Origin: Bacillota bacterium
Lineage (GTDB): Bacteria > Bacillota > Clostridia > Christensenellales > SZUA-584
Direction of reading: 5' to 3'
Assembly: GCA_023410475.1 (NCBI GenBank)
Contig: JAEYPS010000017.1
Span: 1 to 64,000 of the forward strand
DNA: 64,000 nt
Both the position numbers and the translations under genes were made by a program. The notes beneath the pieces are model-generated. The model did not search any database, was not told the origin of the DNA, and was given only the letters and a program-made list of their open reading frames with translations. Below are positions 16,932-25,744 of this stretch, piece by piece; positions within the stretch are counted from its first letter, which is position 1; each line of letters starts with the position of its first letter.

Positions 16932-18548
16932 TCAGTGCTTTTCTATTGAAAACGCTATGTTGACAGCGTGGTCGGCGACACGCTCTAGCGTAGCTATCAT
17001 GTTCGTGAACACCACGCCCACCTGCGGTTCACAGACCTTTGTGGCAAGCCTTTCTATATGATTTTCAATGTACTGTTTCTGCATTTTGTCCACTTCCTGC
17101 TCGAGAGCCTCCACTTCGGGCAGTCTTGTCCTGTCGCGGCTTTCAAATGCCTCAAGCGCTGTTCGAAGCGTCTGCATCGTCTTTGCCGACATCTCCACGA
17201 GCTCGGCTTGCGCCTCGTTTGAAAACTTCAGGCGTTTCTCAGTGAGCGTGAGCGAAAACTCCGAAACGTTCTCGGCGAAATCGCTTATGCGCTCCATGTC
17301 TATTATGACATGGTGCAGGCTTCCTAAAACCTGCGCGTCGTGGGAAGGAAGGTCGAGCCCCCTGAAAGCTATCAGGTAATTCGTTATATTGTGGCTTAAA
17401 TAGTCTACCGTCTTTTCGACCTCTAATACCTTGCACGCCTTAGGCTCGTCGCGGTCAAAGAACGCCTCGATAGCTCTGTTAAAATTATCCGCCGAAATCT
17501 TGCCCATGCGGCAGAGCTCTTTTAATGTGTTGCCCAGCACGAGCAGCGGTGCCTGCGCTGTTCTGCCGTCAAGATATATAAGCCGCCTTTCCACCCTTCC
17601 CGGCTCGTGCTTGTCGGGTATCAGCCGCTTTATCAGCGCAACCATGGGTTTCGCAAACGGGAAAAGAAGCACAGTCATCGTTACATTAAACAGCGTATGG
17701 AAGTTCGCTATCTGGAATTTTACATTGGCCGGGGATAATGACTCTACCCACTTTACGATGAGTGGAAATACTGCGACCAGTATCATAAAAACTATTGTGC
17801 CTATTATGTTGAACATCAGGTGTATTCCCGCGGTGCGCTTTGAGTTCGTGTTTTTGCCTATCGAGGCGAGTATCGCCGTGACGCACGTTCCTATGTTCTG
17901 TCCGAGTATAATGTAGACCGCGCCGTCGAGCCCAATAAGCCCTATGCCCGCAAGCGTCTGCAAAACGCCGACCGAAGCCGACGAGCTCTGCACCACAGCC
18001 GTGAACAGCGCTCCCACGAGCACGCCTATTACAGGATTCTCAAAATTAACGAGCAGGCTCCGGAAACCTTCATGCTCTCTCAATGGCTCCATGGCCTGCG
18101 ACATCAGATTCAGCCCCACGAAGAGTATTCCGAAACCGAGTATTATCCATCCCAGCCTTGAAATGAGCCGTCTTTGTATGAATACGGCCATTAGCGCGCC
18201 CGCAAACAATATGAACGGCGCTATTGTCGAGAGCTTCAGGGCGATTAGCTGCGCGGTTATCGTCGTGCCTATATTGGCGCCCATGATGACGCCCGTGGCC
18301 TGAAGCAATGTCATCAGCCCCGCGTTGACGAACCCGACCATCATTACCGTCGTTGCGGACGAGCTCTGTATGACCATCGTAACACCCATGCCGACCGCGA
18401 CGCCTGCAATCCGTTTGCCCGTAAGCACCTCGAGCACGCGGCGCATCCTGTCACCCGCCACGTTCTCAAGGCCGTCCGACATTATCTTCATTCCGAAGAG
18501 GAACAGCCCAAGGCCGCCCAGCAGCAGGAAAATCGCCTCAATACTCAT
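16932..18548 (-). CDS. Na/Pi cotransporter family protein with PhoU-like C-terminus (copy 2)
   Basis: A 538-residue protein nearly identical in most stretches to copy 1. Both family motifs are intact here: IQSSSATTVMMVGFVNAG in the first repeat and VQSSSASVGVLQTLAG in the second. The PhoU-like C-terminal half has DMERISDFAENVSEF and LERVADHAVNIAF. The start ATG at 18548 has only a poor Shine-Dalgarno of its own, while the leader ORF upstream has a good one, so translation may depend on coupling. Expected role is sodium-driven phosphate movement and phosphate balance. Confidence 0.9.
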   Translation of the reverse strand: MSIEAIFLLLGGLGLFLFGMKIMSDGLENVAGDRMRRVLEVLTGKRIAGVAVGMGVTMVIQSSSATTVMMVGFVNAGLMTLLQATGVIMGANIGTTITAQLIALKLSTIAPFILFAGALMAVFIQRRLISRLGWIILGFGILFVGLNLMSQAMEPLREHEGFRSLLVNFENPVIGVLVGALFTAVVQSSSASVGVLQTLAGIGLIGLDGAVYIILGQNIGTCVTAILASIGKNTNSKRTAGIHLMFNIIGTIVFMILVAVFPLIVKWVESLSPANVKFQIANFHTLFNVTMTVLLFPFAKPMVALIKRLIPDKHEPGRVERRLIYLDGRTAQAPLLVLGNTLKELCRMGKISADNFNRAIEAFFDRDEPKACKVLEVEKTVDYLSHNITNYLIAFRGLDLPSHDAQVLGSLHHVIIDMERISDFAENVSEFSLTLTEKRLKFSNEAQAELVEMSAKTMQTLRTALEAFESRDRTRLPEVEALEQEVDKMQKQYIENHIERLATKVCEPQVGVVFTNMIATLERVADHAVNIAFSIEKH

Positions 18549-18588
18549 ACGATAAACCTTTGCTTACATATTCTATTATAGCGCTCAT
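18538..18588 (-). CDS. Leader ORF before Na/Pi transporter copy 2
   Basis: A 16-residue ORF, MSAIIEYVSKGLSYEY, with Shine-Dalgarno TCGGAGGGCAAT before the ATG at 18588. It runs 11 bases into the transporter gene in another frame and stops there. The main ATG at 18548 lies within the leader and lacks a good Shine-Dalgarno, which makes coupled translation plausible. Confidence 0.45.
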   Translation of the reverse strand: MSAIIEYVSKGLSYEY

Positions 18589-18691
18589 ATTGCCCTCCGA
18601 TTGAGCAAAAATTAAAATCTATTATTAACACCCCGTAAGGGTTTAACTTTTGGTTCATATAACGAATGCACGCCTGCAATTCATTATAACA

Positions 18692-20308
18692 TCAGTATTT
18701 GTCTATTGAAAACGCTATGTTGACAGCGTGATCCGCGACACGCTCGAGCGTCGCTATCATATTCGTGAACAGCACGCCCACCTGCGGGTCACATACCTTT
18801 GTCGAAAGCCTTTCTATGTGATTTTCAATATATTGTTTCTGCATTGCGTCCACTTCCTGCTCGAGAGCTTCCACTTCGGGCAGTCTTGTCCTGTCGCGGC
18901 TTTCAAACGCCTCAAGCGCTGTTCGAAGCGTCTGCATCGTCTTTGCCGACATCTCCACCAGCTCGGATTGCGCTTCTTTTGAAAACTTCAGGCGCTTTTC
19001 GGCAAGCGTGAGCGAAAACTCCGATACGTTCTCGGCAAAGTCGCTAACGCGCTCCATATCTATTATAACATGGTGGAGGCTGCCCAAAACCTTCGCGTCA
19101 TGAGCGGGAATATCAAGGCCTCTGAATGATATAAGATAGTTTGTAACGTTATGACATAAATAATCGACAGTCTTTTCCACTTCTAGCACCTTTACCGCCT
19201 TGTTCTCGTCGCGGTCAAAAAACGCCTCCAGAGCTCTTCCAAAATTATCAGAGGATACTTTTCCCAGGCGGGCAAGTTCTTTAAGCGTGTTTCCGAGTAT
19301 CAGCAGGGGCGTCTGAGCCGTCCTTGAGTCGAGATATACCAGTCTTCTCTCTATCCTCCCGGGCTCGTGCTTGTCGGGTATCAGTCGTTTTATCACCGCC
19401 ACCATAGGTTTAGCCAGCGGAAACAGCACTATAGTAACGGTTACGTTGTACAGCGTGTGAAAATTCGCTATCTGCGCCGAAACGTTGCCTGGTGACCATT
19501 GACTTACCCATTTTACTATTACGGGGAAAAGAGAAAGGAGTACAAGATACATCAAAGTGCCCAGTATCTTGATCATAAGATGTATGCCGGCTACCCGCCT
19601 CGCATTCGTGTTTTTGCCTATCGAGGCCAGTATCGCCGTGATACATGTCCCTATGTTTTCGCCAAGTATTACATACACCGCAGAATCAAGGCCGATTAGC
19701 CCTATCACAGCCAGCGACTGCAAAACTCCCACTGCAGCCGATGAACTCTGCACTACCGCGGTAAACAGAGCGCCCACGAGCACGCCTACTAACGGGTTTT
19801 GAAAGTTTACAAGAATGCTCTGGAAAGCCTCGTTATCTTTAAGAGGCGCCATTGCCATAGTCATCAGGTTCAGCCCTACAAATAATATTCCGAACCAGAG
19901 TATTATGCCGCCTATCCTTGCAATAAGCCGCTTCTTGATGAAAACGGCCATTAACATGCCAACAAACAATATGAAAGGAGCTATTTCCGAGATCTTCAGA
20001 GCGATAAGCTGCGCGGTTATCGTTGTGCCTATATTCGCTCCCATAATAACGCCCGTTGCCTGCAGCAGCGTCATGAGACCTGCGTTTACAAACCCTACAA
20101 GCATAACCGTAGTCGCGGACGAGCTTTGTATGAGTGACGTTACCCCCGCGCCTACACCCACTGCGGCAAAGCGGTTGGTCGTCAGAACCTCGAGAACACG
20201 GCGCATCCTGTCGCCCGCCACGTTTTCCAGCCCTTCCGACATCATCTTCATTCCGTAGAGGAACAGCCCGAGCCCGCCCAGCAGCATAAATATCATTTGA
20301 ATGCTCAT
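18692..20308 (-). CDS. Na/Pi cotransporter family protein with PhoU-like C-terminus (copy 3)
   Basis: A 538-residue paralog, more diverged than copies 1 and 2 from each other (MSIQMIFMLLGGLGLFLYGM at the start). Motifs IQSSSATTVMLVGFVNAG and VQSSSAAVGVLQSLAV are both intact, and the PhoU-like part keeps DMERVSDFAENVSEF. GGAGGGACTGCCGT precedes the ATG at 20308, which overlaps the stop of its leader ORF. It is the first of the three in transcription order. The array probably arose through two duplications, the most recent giving copies 1 and 2. Confidence 0.9.
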   Translation of the reverse strand: MSIQMIFMLLGGLGLFLYGMKMMSEGLENVAGDRMRRVLEVLTTNRFAAVGVGAGVTSLIQSSSATTVMLVGFVNAGLMTLLQATGVIMGANIGTTITAQLIALKISEIAPFILFVGMLMAVFIKKRLIARIGGIILWFGILFVGLNLMTMAMAPLKDNEAFQSILVNFQNPLVGVLVGALFTAVVQSSSAAVGVLQSLAVIGLIGLDSAVYVILGENIGTCITAILASIGKNTNARRVAGIHLMIKILGTLMYLVLLSLFPVIVKWVSQWSPGNVSAQIANFHTLYNVTVTIVLFPLAKPMVAVIKRLIPDKHEPGRIERRLVYLDSRTAQTPLLILGNTLKELARLGKVSSDNFGRALEAFFDRDENKAVKVLEVEKTVDYLCHNVTNYLISFRGLDIPAHDAKVLGSLHHVIIDMERVSDFAENVSEFSLTLAEKRLKFSKEAQSELVEMSAKTMQTLRTALEAFESRDRTRLPEVEALEQEVDAMQKQYIENHIERLSTKVCDPQVGVLFTNMIATLERVADHAVNIAFSIDKY

Positions 20309-20352
20309 ACGGCAGTCCCTCCGGGTATGCAGAATTCTATAGCAACACTCAT
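20305..20352 (-). CDS. Leader ORF before Na/Pi transporter copy 3
   Basis: A 15-residue ORF, MSVAIEFCIPGGTAV, with Shine-Dalgarno CTGGAGGACCAT before the ATG at 20352. Its TGA overlaps the transporter start as ATGA. The GGAGGG that serves the main gene is read as Gly-Gly codons of the leader. Confidence 0.45.
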   Translation of the reverse strand: MSVAIEFCIPGGTAV

Positions 20353-20534
20353 ATGGTCCTCCAGCTGAGCAAAATAAAAGACAATTACTGTATGAACATG
20401 GCGCTTTTCCTATACGCACCATCAACAATTGTACAATAAATGAAGCCTCTGTTCTACCCCTAAATTTTACTCATGGATAGAGTAATCATATTTTTACGCG
20501 TATACGCGTCTCAGCAGGAGAATATATAATTTGT

Positions 20535-20672
20535 TTAAAGGGCATTGAGCATCCGCTGCAACCGGGAGAACTCATTGTTAAGCTTCGATACTCCCATCAT
20601 TGCGCCCAGCGCGCCCGACAGGTCTTGTCGATAGATATGATGTATCTGAGGGGTTATCCGTACATTTGTTGA
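20535..20672 (-). pseudogene. Possible remnant of a protein-coding gene
   Basis: The 348-base gap between transporter copy 3 and the propeller-like gene contains a minus-strand frame without start codon. It reads STNVRITPQIHHIY, then RQDLSGALGAMMGVSKLNNE and FSRLQRMLNAL before TAA at 20535. The composition looks like a real amphipathic C-terminus. No RBS or ATG is near its beginning (only an internal ATG pair). It may be the tail of a gene lost by deletion. I do not recognise the family. The rest of the gap shows nothing clear. Confidence 0.3.
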
Positions 20673-20700
20673 TTGTCAGGTAGTTCATTCATTATTTATT

Positions 20701-22728
20701 TTATTCTTGCACAGTCAGAGCGCCGGCGATATATTTCGAATAGCTTTCAGCCGCCTTGTCGAGAGCAGCCGCGGCCGTGCTTCGCTTTCCCTTGCCTCGC
20801 GCCCACAGCGTGTACGCTTCAAATCCAGCTCTCATCTTCTTAAGCACAGTTCTGTCTGCGGCGTCAAGGTCCTCCCTTCCTAGGAGCTTTTCGGTGATTG
20901 CAGCCGCTTCATCGACACCAAGAGGCTGCGCGTGCCTGTTGCGAAACACTCCGAGCTTATAAAGGCAGTAGTTGATCTCACGCGACAGCACCTCTATCGC
21001 AGCTCCTGCGTCCTCGCCGAGCGCAGGATAATACCTTATACTATCGCTGAGCGCGGCTGTCTTTGAATAGCTGTCAAGGTTCCTCACTCTGTCTTCCCCG
21101 TCGGCGATAAAGCACACCTTCCCGTCTCCGGTCAGAAGATACGCTCCTCCCTGCGTTTCCCTTATCTCGCGTACTCCTTCAAGTATCATGCGCGGTTTGT
21201 CCGCGCCTCTGTAAAGCTTGTCTCTTGTCGTATGCGCGTAAGGGATATCGCCGAGAATCCTGAACCAGTCGACGTTTTCCACTATCCTAGACGTTTTGCC
21301 GTCCTGTACGCAATAGCGGAAAAGCGGGCCCGTTTTGTACTTATCGAAATAGTATAGGTTTTTACCCGACGCGTCAAACCTTGCCGTAATGCCGGAAGAA
21401 TAAGCGCCCTGAAATTCCACCCTCGAAGCTTTTGAAAGATAAGCCTCCTTCCAGCCCGCTTCAGTCTTGCGGGAAACATAAAGTTTTCCGCCGCGCTCGT
21501 ATGCCACACAGTCGAAATCTCTGTTTATCTCAAACCCTTCATTTTCCGCAAGCGATATCGCGCACTTTCCCGCTCCAGGCTGCGCTTCATACATCATTAC
21601 GCCCGGGTTCTCCGCGCCTTCGCCTATATGCTCGACGAGCAAAAAGCGGCTTTCGCCTATAGGATCATCCCGTAAAAATTTTATATAGTCGTAGTTTTCC
21701 GATACAAGAACGGGCTCTTTGCCCGGCGCCTTATACCACAGCGGCCTTGCTTCCCGCCCCGTTTCGGCGTACAGGAATCCTCCCGACGTAAACACCTTAA
21801 CGATATATCCATCGTTGCACAGCCGCTCCGCCCCGCCTCCCAGTGTATACAGATAGAGCGGCATGTTGTAGTTCTCTTCTATAGAATACACCACCTGCCC
21901 GCTGCCCAGCGGTGCGGCCTCGCTGAACCTGGTAAGGCTGAGGCCGTTGTCCGTGATAGCCGCCGCGGTAATGCGTGTCACAAGCTCAGGCTCATTGCCG
22001 CTTTTTTTCGCGTACATTGCGAACGTTTCTTTGTTTTCCCGGACGATATAGCTTATGTATTCACCGCAGTACGAAAACATACAGTAACCCGGTACAGCGT
22101 TATTCGCGATCCGCTCCGTTTCTTTGCCGTCCTTCAGATACAGCGTTCCCGCCGAGTCCGCTACTTCTGTTACATACATCACTTTTTGGCCGTCGTACGA
22201 GACGTTTGCCCAGCACACGCGCCCCGCTATTTCTTCCGCAGGCGACGCGCCGTTTGCGTCGGCCGCCATAAGCGTGCCCTCCCCCGTATTCATGTCGAGT
22301 CCAAGAATATAGTAAAAGTATCTGTTATCGCCCGAAAACACGCAGTTCACAGACTGGTAACAGCCGTAAAGCTTGCCGCGCTCCGACAGCTTTATTCTGC
22401 TGCCTCCGTTAGCCAGAAACACATTGCCCGCGTTCTCGTATATCAGAGGCGGGGCAGCCGGAGGCGAAAGTTCTTTTATATAGACCGGCGTCTCCGACAC
22501 TGCGGGTGCAGCCGAAACGGCGCTGCCGACCGAAACCGCTGGGCCGGGCGAATATGAAGGCAACCGTGCTATATAGTTCGTTTTATACAGCGGAATGACC
22601 ACGGCCGCGAACACTACAGTCGCTATAAACAAAGCTATTCCTGCGCCTAATGTAATGATCTTTGTCGTTTTTCTTTCGTGCTTTGACCTGTATGCCCCAG
22701 GCTTCGATCTATACCTTGTCTCGCTCAT
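20701..22728 (-). CDS. Membrane-anchored propeller-like protein, intact paralog
   Basis: A 675-residue protein. A basic N-terminus is followed by one membrane helix (about residues 24-48), a Ser/Pro/Val-rich linker, then a large external region with repeated strand-turn units such as RYFYYILGLDMNTGEGTLM, LYLYTLGGGAERL, FLYAETGREARPLWYKAPG and NLYYFDKYKTGPLFRY, consistent with a beta-propeller related to DUF5050/TolB-like sensors. A helical C-terminal domain of about 130 residues closes it. Function unknown. It is full-length and shows what the split gene at 11038-13080 once was. RBS is weak (GGGGTA). Confidence 0.7.
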   Translation of the reverse strand: MSETRYRSKPGAYRSKHERKTTKIITLGAGIALFIATVVFAAVVIPLYKTNYIARLPSYSPGPAVSVGSAVSAAPAVSETPVYIKELSPPAAPPLIYENAGNVFLANGGSRIKLSERGKLYGCYQSVNCVFSGDNRYFYYILGLDMNTGEGTLMAADANGASPAEEIAGRVCWANVSYDGQKVMYVTEVADSAGTLYLKDGKETERIANNAVPGYCMFSYCGEYISYIVRENKETFAMYAKKSGNEPELVTRITAAAITDNGLSLTRFSEAAPLGSGQVVYSIEENYNMPLYLYTLGGGAERLCNDGYIVKVFTSGGFLYAETGREARPLWYKAPGKEPVLVSENYDYIKFLRDDPIGESRFLLVEHIGEGAENPGVMMYEAQPGAGKCAISLAENEGFEINRDFDCVAYERGGKLYVSRKTEAGWKEAYLSKASRVEFQGAYSSGITARFDASGKNLYYFDKYKTGPLFRYCVQDGKTSRIVENVDWFRILGDIPYAHTTRDKLYRGADKPRMILEGVREIRETQGGAYLLTGDGKVCFIADGEDRVRNLDSYSKTAALSDSIRYYPALGEDAGAAIEVLSREINYCLYKLGVFRNRHAQPLGVDEAAAITEKLLGREDLDAADRTVLKKMRAGFEAYTLWARGKGKRSTAAAALDKAAESYSKYIAGALTVQE

Positions 22729-22778
22729 TACCCCAAACTCCCCTAAAAAGCAATAACCTTTTTATAAAGATTTCCATT

Positions 22779-23036
22779 TCAGCTTTGCAGCTTTCCGGAA
22801 TGCAGCGTTTTATTTACAATATATCCGGCCTTGTCGGCATCCTTTTTATATACCCTTACAATGTACATGACTGCATAATTTATATCGATACTCCTAACAA
22901 ACCGGTTGAGGCCCCCGAAGTATTCAGACTAGTATTTATATCGTATGTTTGCCTGCGACAGGGCTTCCATCACCCTTGTGAGCTCCGACGAAGAATACCC
23001 GCAATAAACATCGGCGCTGTTAAAAAATAAAAGCAT
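22779..23036 (-). pseudogene. Small DUF2007-like protein interrupted by in-frame TAG
   Basis: The first 35 codons start at ATG 23036 after CCGGAGAGTAT and include ADVYCGYSSSELTRVMEALS followed by QANIRYKY. Then comes TAG (22929-22931), and the same frame continues for 49 codons (SEYFGGLNRF ... NYAVMYIVRVYKKDADKAGY) to TGA at 22779. The two parts together look like one roughly 85-residue protein of the DUF2007-type signal-transducing family, in which a strand-helix-strand start is followed later by a Y-x-V/I-x-V-x-KKD-x-x-KA helix. So the TAG interrupts a coherent domain. It could be a nonsense mutation, a sequencing error or recoding. Confidence 0.6.
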
Positions 23037-23225
23037 ATACTCTCCGGCTTCGCGCGGCTAAAGCAACCGCAGTATAGTTATCGGCTTGTTGATTGAATGT
23101 CCCCGGTGTTTCAAGCCAAAAAAACTTTTGCTTTTTATGATTGCAGTATCGAGTTAAATTATATCATAACTGTATGCAAATACAACAATGGCGCAAAACC
23201 GGCATGTCGAAGGAGTGTTTTTTTG

Positions 23226-23765
23226 CTATGCCTGGATATGCCTTTTCTGCGTGCCGGTTATCCAGAGGAAAATAAGCCTTGTAAATAACGCAACTGCAAA
23301 CAGTACCAGGAAGTGATAAAAAACATTCCAATTATGAAATTTCAATATCCCTACAAAAGTATATATGGGGAAAATAACGAAATTTAACAACGCCATTCCG
23401 ATACCGCTCCACAAAATATACCCCTTCCACCCGGACGTATATTGCTGGACCAGCATAAGGATAATAGGTGCAAGAGTAACACTTGAAGCAAAAACGGGTA
23501 CATGCAATGGTACTAATCTTATCATATACTCCGCAAGGCCAAAGATATCAACCATAATCATAATATTTATATGAAAAAAGACAGCGGCCAAAGACCCGAT
23601 AAGCAGCAACTCCCCAGCCCTGCTTTTATCAAGCAGCTTCAGCCACACGGCGTAAACGACTATAAGTATCGCTAACAGCAAAAACCATCCGAACGAGAAT
23701 ATCTCATTGGATAGCCAGTTTTGCATAGACATTTGAGCCATTTCTCGGCCTTTTTCGTACAGCAT
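23226..23765 (-). CDS. CBO0543-like multi-pass membrane protein
   Basis: A 179-residue protein with about five membrane helices. A charged and aromatic start (MLYEKGREMAQMSMQNWLSN) precedes FSFGWFLLLAILIVVYAVWL, then KLLDKSRAGELLLIGSLAAV. This arrangement fits the CBO0543 family of spore-forming Firmicutes, which is uncharacterised. I take the ATG at 23765, with GAGG eight bases upstream; a TTG at 23786 is possible in the same frame. Monocistronic. Confidence 0.65.
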   Translation of the reverse strand: MLYEKGREMAQMSMQNWLSNEIFSFGWFLLLAILIVVYAVWLKLLDKSRAGELLLIGSLAAVFFHINIMIMVDIFGLAEYMIRLVPLHVPVFASSVTLAPIILMLVQQYTSGWKGYILWSGIGMALLNFVIFPIYTFVGILKFHNWNVFYHFLVLFAVALFTRLIFLWITGTQKRHIQA

Positions 23766-23980
23766 AATAAAATCCTCGTTTTTCAATATTCTATTATTAA
23801 TAGTGTAAGTAAAACGAGAGGCTTGTATTCAATTACCGCAATCTGGATTGTTTTTTGCATAAGAACTTATAAGTCTGTCAGATAAAAAAACATGACTATC
23901 TTTGACTGCTCATCATTTATTTTCATGTGTATTTAACAATACGGCGGGAAAAATAATATCAAAAGGAGGTGAAAAACAAA

Positions 23981-24181
23981 ATGGCAACGAACAACAATCA
24001 GACATTGGTTCCCAATGCGAAGCAGATGCTCAGCAACATGAAGTACGAGGTGGCCGGCGAGGTTGGCGTAAACCTTAAACAGGGCTACAACGGAGATATC
24101 TCCGCCCGTGACGCCGGCAGAATAGGCGGCAACATGGTCAAGAAGATGATACAATACGCTGAAAGTTCAGGGAAATTCTAA
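23981..24181 (+). CDS. Alpha/beta-type small acid-soluble spore protein
   Basis: A 66-residue protein with the SASP signatures MKYEVAGEVGV (the GPR protease site lies around E-V-A-x-E) and LKQGYNGDISARDAGRIGG, followed by NMVKKMI. These proteins coat spore DNA, changing it towards an A-like form and protecting it from UV and heat, and are degraded at germination. AAAGGAGGTGAAAAACAAA precedes the ATG at 23981. Expression from a forespore sigma-G promoter is expected from the family; I could not define a convincing one upstream. Followed by hairpins. Confidence 0.95.
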   Translation: MATNNNQTLVPNAKQMLSNMKYEVAGEVGVNLKQGYNGDISARDAGRIGGNMVKKMIQYAESSGKF

Positions 24182-24191
24182 CGACCATATT

Positions 24192-24210
24192 CGGAAAGTA
24201 AAACTTTCCG
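24192..24210 (+). other. Short perfect inverted repeat after SASP gene
   Basis: CGGAAAGT-AAA-ACTTTCCG, an 8-bp perfect hairpin with a 3-base loop, 10 bases after the SASP stop. No T-run follows, so it may stabilise the mRNA rather than terminate it. Confidence 0.5.
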
Positions 24211-24245
24211 ACGCCGGTAAAATGGAGCCCCCTAAAACCGAATAA

Positions 24246-24288
24246 AAAACGACCTCCTGCCAAGTGTATTGACGGGAGGTTATTTTTA
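24246..24288 (+). terminator. Bidirectional-looking terminator
   Basis: ACCTCC (24252-24257) and GGAGGT (24275-24280) form a stem followed by TATTTTTA on the plus strand and preceded by AAAAAA, which gives a T-run on the minus strand. Confidence 0.6.
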
Positions 24289-24353
24289 TGCGGAATCACT
24301 TGAATATCTATGCGTTTTAAGTTACTATACATACAAAAATTCAGGCGGTAAAT

Positions 24354-25043
24354 ATGTTTACAGGGGTCATTATCAACTTCGCGGCAATACTCGCTGGCAG
24401 CGCCGTAGGGCTGTTTTTTAAAAACAGGCTCAATCAAAAATACCAGACCGCTCTCATCGATGTTCTTGCGCTCGGCGTCATAGGCATCGGCGTATCGTAT
24501 ACTATTAAGACGCAGAACATACTCGTGCTCGTCATAAGCCTTATTATAGGCACGCTCGCAGGCACGTTTTTAAAGATAGACGAGCGGTTGGAGCGTCTTG
24601 GTTCAAGGCTGAAAAATCGCCTGAAAAGCGATCACGAAACATTTTCCGAAGGCTTTGCGGGTGCGTCGGTACTATTTTGCGTAGGCTCAATGGCTATTAT
24701 GGGCTGCCTTGAAGGCGCGCTTGAAGGAAAAAGCGATATACTCTTAACAAAGTCGATAATGGACGGAGTAAGCTCCGTGTTCCTCGCCTCGGCGCTCGGG
24801 CTCGGGGTAATGTTCTCCGCATTCTCTGTTCTTTTATATCAGGGTCTTTTGACTCTGCTGTTCTTTGCTTTCGCGGGCGGAATAGAGACGTTTATCATAG
24901 CGGAGATGTCCGCGGTCGGCGGCGCGATACTCATAGGCATAGCGGTAAACATGCTGGGACTCAAAAAAATAAAAACAGCGGACATGATAATCTCGCTGTT
25001 TATGCCTCTTTGCGTCATTCCGCTTTTAAAGCTTATTTCATGA
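24354..25043 (+). CDS. DUF554 family membrane protein (YdfK-like)
   Basis: A 229-residue protein with six to seven hydrophobic segments. MFTGVIINFAAILAGSAVGL at the start and the central SVLFCVGSMAIMGCLEGALE followed by a mid-domain DGVSSVFLASALGLGV are typical of DUF554, a conserved integral membrane family of unknown transport role. AGGCGG before ATG. It overlaps the 3' end of the convergent flavodoxin-like pseudogene by six bases. Confidence 0.85.
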   Translation: MFTGVIINFAAILAGSAVGLFFKNRLNQKYQTALIDVLALGVIGIGVSYTIKTQNILVLVISLIIGTLAGTFLKIDERLERLGSRLKNRLKSDHETFSEGFAGASVLFCVGSMAIMGCLEGALEGKSDILLTKSIMDGVSSVFLASALGLGVMFSAFSVLLYQGLLTLLFFAFAGGIETFIIAEMSAVGGAILIGIAVNMLGLKKIKTADMIISLFMPLCVIPLLKLIS

Positions 25044-25744
25044 CTCCCCGCTTTTGACGAGCAGCTTTAAGCCAGAGCGCATAAGCGCTTTCATAATTCT
25101 GCCCGTTAAGCGGCGCACATGACTCGCCTTTACCGTATAAAAGTATTCGTTCTTATCGCCGTAATAAGAAGCGTCTGCGGGGCATATCTTTTGATATGAT
25201 TCAAATGCCGTAAACTCCTTAAACGAATGAAAATAAGCAAAGTCTCCAATACCCGGCGCTTTCCTGCGCGGGTTTTGAAGCGATTTATAATAATCACTAG
25301 AGGCTTTTCTTAATTTATTATCTGCCCGTTTTTCAAAACCGGCCATCGGTATAGGCGGGCAGCTTATGCCTACGCTCTTTACCAGCCTTCCGCCTGCGGA
25401 TAATAAAGCGAGCTGCCCAAGCGTCTGCTTTAATCCCATCACTCCCCCCACTGTTGCGACAGCCAGAAACGATTTGTCAAAAAAACAGGGCCGGTGCAGA
25501 GTATATGCAAACCGGTCGATAAAGTTTTTCATTACAGCGGGAACGCCCGTAGCATAGCATGGCGCGGCTAATATTATTCCGTCCGCTTCTTCCATTTTTG
25601 CCATTATCGCGTCGCGCTCATCCTTAAGCGGACAAAGCTGCTCACCCTTTGATATGCATGTAAAACACCCTTACCCTTTACTATCTCCTTGGCTTCACTT
25701 TCCAAATCTTCTTCTCTGCCCAAAAGATCAACTATATGAGCCAT
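25038..25744 (-). pseudogene. Flavodoxin-family NAD(P)H oxidoreductase, frameshifted
   Basis: The main frame (25038-25604 and further upstream) encodes a flavodoxin-like fold: CPLKDERDAIMAKMEEADGI followed by ILAAPCYATGVPAVMKNFID, where APCYATGVP corresponds to the FMN-contacting S/A-P-x-Y loop. The N-terminal part is encoded in another frame from ATG 25744 after a good RBS (GAGGTGA), reading MAHIVDLLGREEDLESEAKE then IVKGKG. Continuity GKGCFTCISKGEQLCPLKD is restored by a one-base shift near 25662-25672. Even so, the usual first strand and GSPR loop appear missing, so the protein is probably defective. Could be a sequence error in part. Confidence 0.65.
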
